In this document: positions 21,065 to 31,458 of the stretch, piece after piece
Numbering within the stretch: position 1 is the stretch's first letter
How the letters are laid out: every line of letters begins with the position of its first letter
From: Reclinomonas americana ATCC 50394
Taxonomy: Eukaryota; Jakobida; Jakobea; Jakobida
Direction: 5' to 3'
Assembly (NCBI GenBank): GCA_048213135.1
Contig: PS015054.1
Location: 487,727 to 527,247 of the forward strand
Length of the DNA: 39,521 nucleotides
Made by a program: the position numbers and the translations under genes
The notes under the pieces: model-generated
The model's database searches: none
Told to the model about the DNA's origin: nothing
What the model saw: only the letters and a program-made list of their open reading frames with translations

Positions 21065-22754
21065 TCACACGCCGGCGTCAGAATCAGACACGCTTTCGCA
21101 CCCACGCACATCTGGCACAGAAGCAGCATGCGCAGTAGACGAAGCGTCAAAGCTGACGCCACTCCCGCGTCTCGTCATGCCACGACAAAAAGCTCTGCGA
21201 ATCTCTCGCTGCCGAACCAGCGACACATCGTCGTCGCTGGAGTACGACAAATCCGTCGATAGCTCACAATCACCAGTCACCGTGGTGGTGTGGAGTACGC
21301 GGGACGGATTATCATCCTTTGCTTCGTGGAGCGAGTGAACGACGGCGGCAACTGAGGCAGAAGAAAGAGTGTCAGCAAACAATGGCAAAGACGCGTACTG
21401 TCTACAGTACGTTTCTCTCCTTCTCGCTCTCTCACACACATTCTCCATGGCTCTCCTTTTCTCGCACTCCTCTCTCGCCATCTTCTCGCACAATTCGCCT
21501 CAGTCTGTGTGTGTGTGTCACGCACTCTTATCTCGCACTCTCTACTCTCTCTACCCCAAACTCGCTCGCGGACCTCCCACGCAGAGACGAAGGTACTGGT
21601 GATAATAGAAGTTGGCATCGAAGACGTCCTCCGCCTTGCACGCTTGCTGCGATGGGAAAGGAGCTGAGACGTGGTGGCAGTCCCTCAAAACGAGCAACGA
21701 AGCTCACCTCGACGGCCTCGCCGATGAAAATGTCAGTTTTCACCAAGCCTTCGTCGACCATGCGTGAGATGTCGGCGAGGGCGTACATCTGATGTTGCAA
21801 AGATGATACAAGCGCCAATGTTGATGGAAGCAGCGATATTTCGGATCTTTGACACAAGACGACAGGACGATGATCGCAACGTTGGACAAGCGCCAGTGCC
21901 TCCCGGAGCTCGATAAAGAGACCATCTATTGTCAGCAGCAGGGCATCTACTTGCAGTCGGCAACGGGAACTGCAGCTGCTTCAGGAGTTGTCTGCCAACT
22001 TCGAAGAAAGACACCAAGTGCATGCGCACGTGTCGAGCGTTGAGCGGTTTCAGTAGGTCGTCTGCACGTGTAGTGCAAGCAGCAGGAACTGCAGGAAAGA
22101 CAGAGAGTCGAGAAGATGACAGGCAAATCCCACCCGGAATAAGAAAGACACGGTGGTAACGACTGACAAGCTCTGGCCAATAGTCGTTGGAGCTGAAAGC
22201 ACAAAGTGGCGAAGGCAAGAGCAGCTTCGAAATGCTGTCGATCTTGAGAGTGTATGTAAACCCCAGGATCAACAAAGCAGAAGCGGAAGAGACAGAAAGA
22301 CAAGAAACTACAAAATGGTGGAGACAGACGCTGAAACAGCAGCAGGAAGTCGACTCCACGGTAGCGCAAGCACCGGGAACCCGAAGAAACAAGACACACA
22401 TCGCTGCGGTGGAGGCAAGTGCAGCTGCGAATGGCTGCCGATCGTGAGTGTGATCTCTCACACCAGGAACGAGAGAGCAGAAGCGGTGGAGACAGAAGCA
22501 CAGAGCAAGCACCTGGACCCGAGAAAAGCGACACAGCGTGGAGGTAAGCACTGAGCAGCTTCAAAGGATGAATCCCAGGAACAAGAAAGCACATAGCGAT
22601 GAAGACAGCGGCTCCACGAAGTCGTCCGCAGGTGCAGCGCAAGCACGAGAACCCAAAGAAGAAAGACACAGGCTGAGCCAAGTGTGGAAACACCTTCAAG
22701 ACGCAAAGAAGCAAGCGTTGAGAGAACCACACGCTTGACCTCATACTTACTCAT
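21065..22754 (-). CDS. Small helical protein, function unknown; apparent frame disruption in exon 2
   Basis: Exons: 22754-22694, 22061 to about 21861, 21788-21708, 21646-21574, 21351-21065. The first exon starts MSKYEVKRVV and ends in phase 1, joining DLLKPLNARHVRMHLVSF. The third and fourth give ADISRMVDEGLVKTDIF and EDVFDANFYYHQYLRLCVG. The last exon is a Ser/Asp-rich tail ending DSDAGV. Within exon 2 the coding-like frame shifts by one base between LLKQLQ and VDALLLTIDGLFIELREA. A donor at 21855 would keep the frame but reads through a poorer sequence. This could be a base error, a decayed gene or a misplaced splice site. No family is recognised. The ATG overlaps the acylphosphatase stop by 8 bp, and intron 1 (632 bp) is filled by a tandem array. 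Confidence 0.5.
22062..22693 (-). repeat. Degenerate tandem array (about 135-145 bp unit) filling an intron
   Basis: A recurring core GCAAGCACxxGGAACCC followed by GAAxAAAxxAGACAC (plus strand) is seen near 22073, 22366, 22505 and 22638. A second core, AGCAGCTTCGAA-like, appears near 22220, 22420 and 22555. The copy nearest the downstream exon supplies the 3' splice site at 22062. Confidence 0.7.
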
Positions 22755-23379
22755 ACACTCCCTTCTCTCTCCCTCTCCCACTCTCTCGATCTTTGCGAAT
22801 GGAGAACGCGCGAAACGTGACGGCGGCAATCTCCCGCTGCTCGCTAATCACACACTCATCGATGCGCGACTTGGGTGAGCCCTTGGTGCGCAACCACGTG
22901 GCAAACTGTTGCATCTGTGCGGCCTCGCCCTGTGCTTCGCCCTCCACACTGCCACTGCTCGTGTTGCGCACCCATCCCACGAGGCCCAACTGTGAGAGAG
23001 AGAGAGAGTGAGTGTGTGTGTGTGTGAGAGAGAGAGAGAGATCAGCAGCAGCAGCAGCAGCAGATTACGTCGTTAGGAGACCTTTTCTGCGGTCTTGTGA
23101 GTGTGTTTGCGGAAGAAGACACCTGTGGGAGCGATCAGTGAGAGTGAGTGACGCAACAAGCCTTTCTTCGAGCTCACCTTGCACCTTGCCAAACACCTCA
23201 TACCGGAAGTGCTGCAGAGTCGACGCTGATCCACTGGCCATGACCACCACCACAGTTGCCACTGTCACCACCAGGAGGAGGAGGAGAACGCGAGAGAGTG
23301 GTGTCGTCTTTGGAAGGGATTTGAAGATCGATTTGTCCCGCGCGTTGCAGTTGTCTGAGACGTCGCCTGCAGCTTCCAT
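22747..23379 (-). CDS. Acylphosphatase with an N-terminal membrane anchor
   Basis: Hydrolyses the carboxyl-phosphate bond of acylphosphates. Exons 23379-23178, 23122-23082, 22989-22747 total 486 nt, 161 aa. Residues 1-29 are polar, and about 30-47 form a hydrophobic segment (RVLLLLLVVTVATVVVVM). The catalytic fold follows: YEVFGKVQGVFFRK carries the phosphate-binding loop and catalytic Arg, GLVGWVRNT carries the catalytic Asn, and KGSPKSRIDE is the usual C-terminal motif. Typical acylphosphatases are about 100-residue soluble proteins, so the anchor is unusual. After FSIRK the frame runs 14 residues through a GA-rich stretch to a stop that overlaps the next gene's ATG. The true 3' end may differ, since a perfect GTAAGT donor lies at the junction. 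Confidence 0.93.
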
Positions 23380-23797
23380 CGCCACCAAGGCTAAGACTAG
23401 AATGGCATAGACTTAGGGGTGCTGTTGGCTGCAAGCTGTGTCGTCGACATGGTTTAGATATTTTCGATATCAATGTTCGGATTCGAATTCATCGCGACAT
23501 GCATGTTGTACACGAGCTTCTGATGCAGAGAACGACATAGTCCCTGCCGCTGCTTGTTTTCGGTGTGTAGTACGACTCGCCAAGGCCTCTGCACGAGCTC
23601 GAGAGCGACAATATCGAACACCAATGCAAATGAGCCAGTTTTGGCTCCGACGTCGCCTACGCATGGCCACAGCAACCAAGCAAACCGACAGCCGGCTCCA
23701 TCTAGCCTCTCGCTAATCGGCGTCCTGGCTACCACCCTCGCACGTGGAGACAGTGATCCACAAACGTCAGAGGACAAGATCGTGATTGTGTTATTGC
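23380..23797. promoter_or_regulatory. Shared divergent 5' region (acylphosphatase / PARP)
   Basis: 418 bp between two divergent ATGs. It includes an AT-richer segment near 23455-23475 and a TTCGAATTC palindrome near 23478. No gene is supported. A bidirectional promoter is inferred from gene orientation only. Confidence 0.4.
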
Positions 23798-26700
23798 ATG
23801 GAGGAGTCGGAAGAGGCCGTGGCTGCGCGCACTCTTGTCGCCGAGTGCTGTCGCAAGTTCTACCGCGGCGAGGCCACACTCGTCTGCTTTGTTGTCGCCG
23901 TCACAGACGCTGGCATGGTCAGTCTTTCTCCCTCCCTCTCCCTTGCACTCACACTCTGTCTCTCACGCCTTCTCCGTGCCACAGCTGGGCATCCATGTGG
24001 CATACGCAGTGAGTAGTGACGATACACCATCGCCAGAGACCGTGGTTCGCGTGGCACAAGAGTGGCTGCATGCGACGTCTGGAGGAGAGGTTTTACACAA
24101 CGTGGTTGTCGAGTTGAGCATGGACTCTCCTCCCACTCACTTGGTCGCACTGATGCAGCATATCCGCTTCTTGCTGATGCGAGTCGGCCTCTCGCCACTG
24201 CTCGTTCAGTGCGATCAGACACCCGTCAGTGTCACTACCACGCCCTCGTTGGTTCTCGAACACGTCTGTCGCATGATTGGCTTTGCAGAGGTTCCCTTCT
24301 TGATGAAAACACACACGACCACTGTGCAGTGGAGTCTGTTTGCATCACTCACACACACTGTGGTGGAATCGCTCCCAGGCCATGCCTCCCGGAGAGTACG
24401 GTATCTTGTCGTCGGACGAGGAGGTGGCGCAGCAGCTGGAGCGAGTGGCGAATGAGTTGTTGCGGGTGTCGGCTGGCGAGGAGGCTGTGGTGTCACTGGT
24501 GACGCAGTTGTTGGAGAAGCGGGGAGCGCCTGTGTCGCGGTATCGTATCTTTCGGGCGCTGACCAAGCTGCGCTCGACGACGGGCAAGGTCGAGCCGACG
24601 GCACTGGCGGATGCGTATGATAGTTCGTCGCCGTCGCCCATGCCCGATGGAGCGCTGGGTCCCTCTCTCATGGCATCCATGGTGCCGGTGACTGCCTCTC
24701 CGCTGGGAGCCCCACAGTGCGGTGCTGTTGCCGGAGTCGCTGACATGACAGAGGTGGAGTAATCGAGGGAGGGAGGGAGGGTTAGATGGCAGCCGCTGCA
24801 GTTTGCTCACTGTCTCTGCTGGGCAGGTGGCGTTTCGTTACCTGGACAGCCAGCAACTGGTGGTGCCGTCGTCGCTGGTCGAGGTGGCCATCGACATGGT
24901 GCAATCGGTTGCGAGTGAGTCGTATACCACCGAGACGTTTGGGCCCGCCGTGCAGGCATGCATTGCCTCGCTTCCGTACTCAGAGCAGCTTCAAGTTGCG
25001 CATCCCACAAGCACTTATCACACTATGAGTGGGTGCCTGACTCGCGATTGTGTGAGGCAGACGCTGCATTCGATGTTTGGTGATGTGCTGCCGCACGGGG
25101 ACATTAGCGACTTGGTGGCTGCCACCGACGGCGACTTGGTCATGTCGGTGAGAATGTGCACGCATAAGCTGCGCTCGCTCGACCAGGAGGAGTTCCAGTC
25201 ACAGCTGCAGGGAGCGGAAGCAATGGGGTGAGTGCGATTTCCCCCTCATCGTCGTGATGAATGGTTTCCAACAATGGTGCACAGGAGGAGCTTGTCGGCC
25301 AGCAACGAAGCACTTGGCCTGTGCGTGCATCTCCTCTTGCTTTGCACATGTCGCCGTGGCTCATTCGCTCTCCTCGGTACAGACAATTAAAACAGCTGAC
25401 CACGGAGCTCGAGACGGCGCGGGTGTACACGTGCGTATGGACGTGGAGTTATGTGCCTGGATGAGTGCCGTCGCTCAGACACACGCATCGCAGTGCCCGT
25501 CTCGAACAGGATATGGCAATGATGCAGGCGCGACTCGTACAGGCATTATCGACAGCAGCGGCAGCAGCGACCGCCGCAGCGCCACCACCATCAAAGTTGC
25601 TTGTCACTGCGGTGATTCTGCATAATTCTGCCACCACTCACCGCGTGTCGCAGAAGCGGCTCTCCGTCGACGGCACGGACAGACGCATCGCGATCTCCAC
25701 GATCATCTGCGGCACCGCCGGCCTCGGCTTCCGTCACCGAATCCATGCACGCACTCCTGTCTCGCCTGATGTCGGCCATCAAGGGATCGGCCGATGAGTC
25801 GGCTCTCCAGCGTCGCTTGTTCGTATGCCCCTGCAGTCTAGTGGATGTCGATCATCGTGTCGCTCACTCGACACACAGGGAAGAAGAAATCCAGCGATAC
25901 TGCGTGCTGTTGGAGTGGCCGGCGGAATGGTGCGTCACTTCTGCCTCCTGTCTACCATCGATCTCTGTTTTTCACTTCACACACAAACAACAGGGAGCGC
26001 GATCCCGATCCGCATCGGCTGATTCCCATGGGTGAGTCGCTCACTTTGATTGCTGCACTCGCGCTGCACCTCCCTCATCGTCTCTCTGTGCAGATGCATC
26101 CATGGGCTGCCAGTTGGTGGAGCTCGCCACCAACGGCGCCGAGTATACGCAGGTGGCAGAGCACTTTGTCAAGTCGCAAGGACCGCGGCAGGAGTTGTAC
26201 ATTCGGCGCATGTACCGCATCCAGAACCACGATGTGTATCGTCGGTTCGCCGTGCGAGCTCGTTGCGTCTGATCCATCTCTCCAAGGTCCCTTGGTGGTG
26301 GCGCCACTGACCGCGTTTCGTCCATGTTGCAGAGGAGGTGGCAAGAGATGTCGGCAGCAAGACGATTTGGGAGCCTGGTGTGTTGCAAACGCTCTTCCAC
26401 TGCTCACGAGAACCAGAATCGCTGCTGCGCAACGGCTTCGACGTGCGGTACGGCCGAGGTGGTCGGTTCGGGGCCGGTGTGTATTTTGCGCTGAATCCAC
26501 TACTGAGCAACAAGTACGTGCCGGCGTGCACGGCACACGGGTTTGTGTCGTCTGAGAGCACGCACCCACTACTGCGCCTGCCAGTCTGCTGATCATGATT
26601 CGCGCGTGCAGAGCCCGAGATTGCCACCAGTGCGACAGCATCATGTTCACGGCGGTGGTCGCGTTTGGCAAGTACCACCACATCAGCAGCTTGACATGTG

Positions 26701-26938
26701 CGTCCCCCTATACCCTGCTGTTCACTCGAGATGGCGCAACTGACACTCCCCGCAACACAAACACGCAGCCTCACACGAACACCGCAACATGACGCACCCA
26801 CCACCAGGCAAGCACTCGGTGCTTTACGACAGCGAAGCCGAGGAGCAGGGTCGACAGTTGATTGTGTATGACGGAAACCAAGCGTACCCGACATACTGGA
26901 TCGTGTACACTCGAACGCCACCGACGGCTGCGACGTGA
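23798..26938 (+). CDS. PARP catalytic-domain protein (ADP-ribosyltransferase) with a novel N-terminal region
   Basis: Exons: 23798-23917, 23985 to 24290 or 24323, 24379-24753, 24827-25227, 25285-25320, 25383-25430, 25494-25595, 25654-25818, 25879-25929, 25994-26031, 26094-26261, 26333-26513, 26612-26697, 26808-26938; 735 or 746 aa, all phases consistent. The N-terminal ~430 residues match no family I know. A short coiled coil (LKQLTTELETARVY..ARLEQDMAMMQ) and a Ser/Pro linker follow. The C-terminal PARP domain has VELATNGAEYTQVAEHF, RMYRIQNHDVYRRF, LFHCSREPESLLRNGFD (the FHG-type His), GAGVYFA (Tyr) and FTAVVAFGKY. Near the end QAYPTYWIVY has Thr where many relatives have Glu. That suggests mono-ADP-ribosylation rather than poly, but alignment is needed. 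PARPs of this type modify proteins in the nucleus or cytosol using NAD+. Confidence 0.9.
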
Positions 26939-27160
26939 AGAACGCGCGTGCTGTGTTATGACCGATGTATGGAATGTATAAGTTTGCGATAACAAGCCGT
27001 TGGACCCCGCAAGATAACTTGCACGCTTGTAGGTGCCTTCCATGTCAGAGGAGGATCGAGTAAACACCTCTCGAGACAGCTGCATGTTCTGCAATGCAGT
27101 TACCTCTAAAGTAAAGACGTCGACACTTCGCAGGACTCTGCGCACTCGCAATGAGGTGAC
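26939..27160. other. Short intergenic region
   Basis: 222 bp between the PARP stop and the glycosyltransferase ATG on the same strand. AT-richer, with no gene or clear motif. Confidence 0.5.
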
Positions 27161-30100
27161 ATGCGACTCAACGCACTCACCGTCACCGTTCTCACGCTGA
27201 GCGGTCTCCTCCTTCTCCTCTTTCTCCTCACGCGATCGCCCTCCAATGATCGCGACCCTCAACCGATCACAGTCACTGTGCCAGCAGCTCCACCACCACA
27301 ACAACTTCAACAAGCACACAGTCGCCAGTGGACACACATGAGCAAGCTGCTTGCGCAAGTGCGCCAAGTGCGGGAAGAGGCGCGCGAGCTGATGCAGCGA
27401 GCGCACGTGTTGCAGCATGTGGGAAAGGGACTGCAGACGAGTGTTGACAAGGGTATGTGTCCCAATCACTCTCTCTCTCTCGCCCTCCTGACTCTCTCAC
27501 TCATTCGCTGATGGCCGCAGTCGCCACTGCGGCAGTGACGGTGGCAGAGTCGCCTCCTGTGGTGGACACGCGTAGCAGTGAGCCTGAGGCGACTGAGGAC
27601 GCACCTGCAGAAAGGGAAGAGCAGAAACCACCAACAACAGCAGCAGAGGAGGAGCAGCAGCAACAGACTGCGATGGAAGCAGTGGAGGAGACGAGTGGCA
27701 GCAGCACTGAGTCGCCACCTGCAAGCGATCCCACGCCACCTGCAGCGAAGAAACAAGGTCGATTGCAAATCGCGCATATAAGGACACGTGGAGGATGTCT
27801 GTTGCTGACTTTTACTCCACAGACGACACTGCACTGGAGTTTGCACGACTGTTTCCCGATCTTGGCGACGAGTACTTGTTCACGCGGTACACGCCCGACT
27901 CGTTTCCGATTGCGCTGGTGGCCTACAATCGACCGGATTACCTGCAGCGCACGTTGCAGTCGTTGGCGGAGGTGGACGGGGTCGATCTGAAGCGAGTGAC
28001 GGTGTATCAGGATGGAACCGACACGACCGTGGCGGCGGTGGCGCGCATGTGGTCGCAGCGTGGAGTGCAGCTGGTGCAGCGTGATCGGCTGGAGTCGTTC
28101 AGCGAGGGCGCGCAGCACATTGCCACGATGTACAAGTATGTGCTGACGCATATATTTTACAATAATCCCACGGATGAGGTGCGTGGAGGGGGAAGGGGTG
28201 GAAGGGTAAGGGAAGGAGGGAGGGGGAAGGGGACAGAGAGAGGGAGTGGGTAAGTGGCACAGTCACGCGAAGAGTAGCAGCTTCACAGGGAAGGGTAGAT
28301 GAACAAGAAGAGTGGCACAGCCACGCGAAGAGCAGCAGCATCCGTACGTGCGACGCCATGACAAGGAGAGAGACTTAGGTTCACAAGGGAGGGCAGATCA
28401 ACAAGAAGAGTAGCAACCATACGTGCGACGCCATGCCAAGGAGAGAGATATAGCTTCACAATGGAGGGCAGATCAACAAGAAGAGTGGCACGGTCGCGAC
28501 AATAGCAGCAACCGTACGAGCGACACCGTTACACGGATGATGGCACGGTGAGAAAGGGACACACAACTACACGGCGATAGGGAGAGGGACGAGGATGAAT
28601 GAGCACAGCAACACTTGATGGGGCGCGGCGACTGGGGAGGGAGAGAGGAGCAGGAAAGCGACATAAGAATGCACTGCAACCGTTCGCGTGATGCAAGGAA
28701 CACGGAGAGAGACAGCGATATGGGGAGGGATGCAGCAGCATGCCCTGACGTGGACAGCAGTTAGCGGCAGAAGACTGTGCACCTACCCTTTTCCTTCATC
28801 TCACTCACCTCCCCCTTCCCCTAACGCAGTACGCTGTCATCATCGAGGACGACATGCTGTTTACACGCGACTTCCTGCAATACTTTGCACAAATGGCGCC
28901 CATCATGGACCTGCCACCGAATGCCATGCAACACGTTGCCACGGAGCCGGGCGGGCGGCGTCGTGGCTCGGGAGAGCGGTGGGACCGATTGCGCGGAGAG
29001 GAACCAGAGTATTCCAGCAAGACGCCCAGTGCGCCCGAGGCGACGAAACCCGGCGAGCGGCCACGACCACCGCCGATTCCGCCATCGGATCTCGAGTTGC
29101 GTGTGCGCACACACACCAATCCATGCCCATCTCAACTGCGTTTTCCCTCACGTGTCCGCTGGCAGACGCACCTTTCCACGCAACGGCGATCCCACCGTGC
29201 TGGCCATCTCGGCATACAATGACAATGGCTTCACCGACACGGTGCGGTACGTGGACAATGTGCACCGCACCTCGTTCTTTGTCGGTCTCGGCTGGCTGGC
29301 GTCGCGGCGTATCTTTGGCACGGAGCTGCTGCAAAGATGGCCCCGCAATCACTGGGACCATTGGGTGCGCGAACCCGGTCAGCGGCAGGTGTGTGTGTGT
29401 GTGTGTGGTCGCTGGAAGACTTTGCGAGCCGCTGTCTTGCTGACGTTCCTTCCAGGGCCGTGTGACGCTGTTTCCCGAAGTGTCACGCGTGTATCACATT
29501 GGCGAGCGCGGAACGCACTCGGGCGGTGTCGACTATCAGCAATTCTTCGGCAACATCAAGTACGAGCAGACGCTGGAGTCGCCGTTCCGCTGGCAGCTGT
29601 TCCGCGAGCACGACTACGATGAGCGCCTCGTGGCCTCCATCAAATCGGCGGAGAGCGTGATCAGCGTGGAGCAAGTGCTGCCTCTGCCGCGACTCTCCAC
29701 CGTTGTGTTGTGGTACGAGTCGCACAATGAGAATGTTGCGTTGCTAAGGCTGCGACTCCATTGTTAGTCGTTGTTCATTTCTCCTTGTGTTGACACAGGA
29801 TTCAATCTGGCGCTTCATCGGCAAATACTTTGGCTTGTGGCCGTCGACGCCGGTGCGTGGCGAGTACAAGGGCGTGATGGAGTTCTGGTGGGCGGCGCGC
29901 CACATCTACTTGATCGGCTCGTACAGCGTCTTTGTGCAAGCCAAACCCGACAGTGTCAACTTTATCACCTCGTCGGAGTGGTACAAGGTGCGCTGCGTGT
30001 CAACGACGAGTGTCTTTACGAAGTCGTGGATCTGACCGCCTCTCGGGACCAGCTGAATGCGCCGCTGTGGTTCCCAGGCATGCCGACCGCGTCGGCCACA

Positions 30101-30600
30101 CAAATCATTGCCTCGGAGATTGGCGAGAGCTGCGACCAGGCGTGCGAGCGCGACAATATGCTCTGTGTGGTACGTGGAGGAGAAGGAGGAGGGTGGGGGT
30201 GACGTAACGAAGGGGAGAGCAACCTGTGTTGCATCGTCGATTGGTCTCGCATTACCTGCGATAGATGTCGCTTTGTTTGTGGTGTGCGGTGTGACTTACC
30301 GAGTGCGCGCAGGGTCCCATGCTGACGCGGATCAACACGTGCAACGACTTGCGGGAGCACTTTGACTGCTCTTCCTGCGTGCAGAGCTTCGGCAATGACC
30401 AGCCTGCCATGGAGGCCGCGGTGAGTGTTTGCGGGAAGAGAGAGAGGCAAGGAGATTCGTTCTCATACAAACACGCATGCGCGCAGACAAAACGCTGCCT
30501 GGTCAATGAGCGCATCGACCACTACCCACCACGCTGCAATGCCTCTCACCGGTCCACCGCTCGCCTCTGTTCCTGCGCGCAGAAACCCATGCGTTCGTGA
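27161..30600 (+). CDS. GT13 (GnT-I/POMGnT1-type) N-acetylglucosaminyltransferase with a Cys-rich C-terminal module; apparent frameshift near 29993
   Basis: Golgi type II enzyme that adds GlcNAc to glycoproteins. Exons: 27161-27452, 27521-27757, 27823-28178, 28830 to 28978 or 29008, 29166-29388, 29456-29734, 29799-30169, 30313-30420, 30487-30600; about 710 aa. Residues 6-23 form the signal anchor, followed by a Glu/Pro/Gln-rich stem. Catalytic part: IALVAYNRPDYLQRTL, VYQDGTD, IIEDDMLFTRDF (EDD metal/nucleotide motif), DPTVLAISAYNDNG, FFVGLGWLASRRIF, WDHWVREPGQRQGR, SGGVDYQQFFGNIKYE. Downstream are RGEYKGVMEFWWAARHIYL and a Cys-rich end (GESCDQACERDNMLC, CNDLREHFDCSSC, LCSC). That end resembles the C-terminus of MGAT5 (GT18). 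Exon 7 is 371 nt, not a multiple of three; the frame changes around 29985-30000, probably a one-base error. Confidence 0.9.
28250..28520 (+). repeat. Degenerate tandem repeat inside the 651-bp GT13 intron 3
   Basis: Units containing TTCACAxGGGAGGGCAGAT then CAACAAGAAGAGTGGCAC start near 28281, 28379 and 28453, with ACGTGCGACGCCATG in the linker. The period is about 75-100 bp. The host intron spans 28179-28829. Confidence 0.75.
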
Positions 30601-31458
30601 GAATTAATTGTACTGGATATGGAAAAGGTGATGAGTACTCGACGAAAGCGGGTATGTGGGAGAAGGGTGTGAGTGGGAAAGGCGGGAGGGAGAGAGGGAG
30701 GGGAGACAGCACAACAGGATTTGTAGCGAGCCACGCAAGGTGATACAGATATATATCGATATCGTGATGACCATTTTGGTGGGGATTCAGAAGAGAGAGC
30801 CGCAATGCACGTAAGTGGTGTTAGAGAAGAGCGAGATGGGAAAGAACAGCATAGCCAGCAAGCCAAGGTGGAGTGCAGTTCACGCAGGTGCTCGGGGCAA
30901 TCGCAAGAAAGGAACTGGGGATTGTCGTCCAGCTACAGTGCGTAACTCACAGTGAGACTGATAGCCTCTTGTAGCAGCACGACGGGCTGTACATGCCGCT
31001 TGAAGGCGAATGCAGCTGCATGCAGCCTTGCAAACACGACTGCACCGAACGAATGGCGATTGTAAGAGCTCGAGGAACCGCGAGGTGAGAACAACAACAA
31101 CAACAGGAAACATCTCGTGACTCGCGAGGGCCCCACATAGGCACACCCACCTGCAGTCAGCGCGCGGGCCCGCAACTGCAGTCACCACGTGCACTTGCAA
31201 GTCAAATTGCACCCAAATTCTCCGGTCACGAAGCTCAAGTCGCCCTCAAGCGCACCTCAATTCCATCAGCACGCGAGCTCGCCCACCTCTGTGCGCAACC
31301 ACTACAAACCGGAATATGAGAGGGCGGAGAGAGAGAGAGAGAGAGAGAGCGGAAGCAGTTGCTTGACAACGAATTGCTTGATATACAACAACGGAGAAGA
31401 CTCGCGCGCGCGTTTTGTGCCACTCACACAGAAGTTGTTCTTCTCGCACAAATAAACA
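30601..31458. other. Longest intergenic region, GT13 to kinase
   Basis: 858 bp with no convincing gene. It holds GA-rich stretches near 30690 and 31328-31349, ATATATATCGATATCG near 30750, a short (AAC)n run near 31093, and the kinase promoter at the right end (AATAAACA just before the ATG at 31459). Confidence 0.5.

Noticed and set aside
20536-21162. A 208-aa minus-strand frame and a 117-aa plus-strand frame between two genes
   Set aside because: Neither shows domain-like sequence, codon bias like the neighbours, or splice context. Part of the first overlaps the proposed coiled-coil first exon in another frame.
21733-22744. Two long minus-strand frames (about 265-270 aa) across the repeat array
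   Set aside because: They run through an intronic tandem array rich in Cys/Leu/Ser codons and stay open because the repeat lacks stops. Splice signals and exon phases fit an intron.
23455-23560. Possible tRNA: TTCGAATCC on the minus strand resembles a Pol III B box
   Set aside because: No matching A box, acceptor stem or cloverleaf can be built around it.
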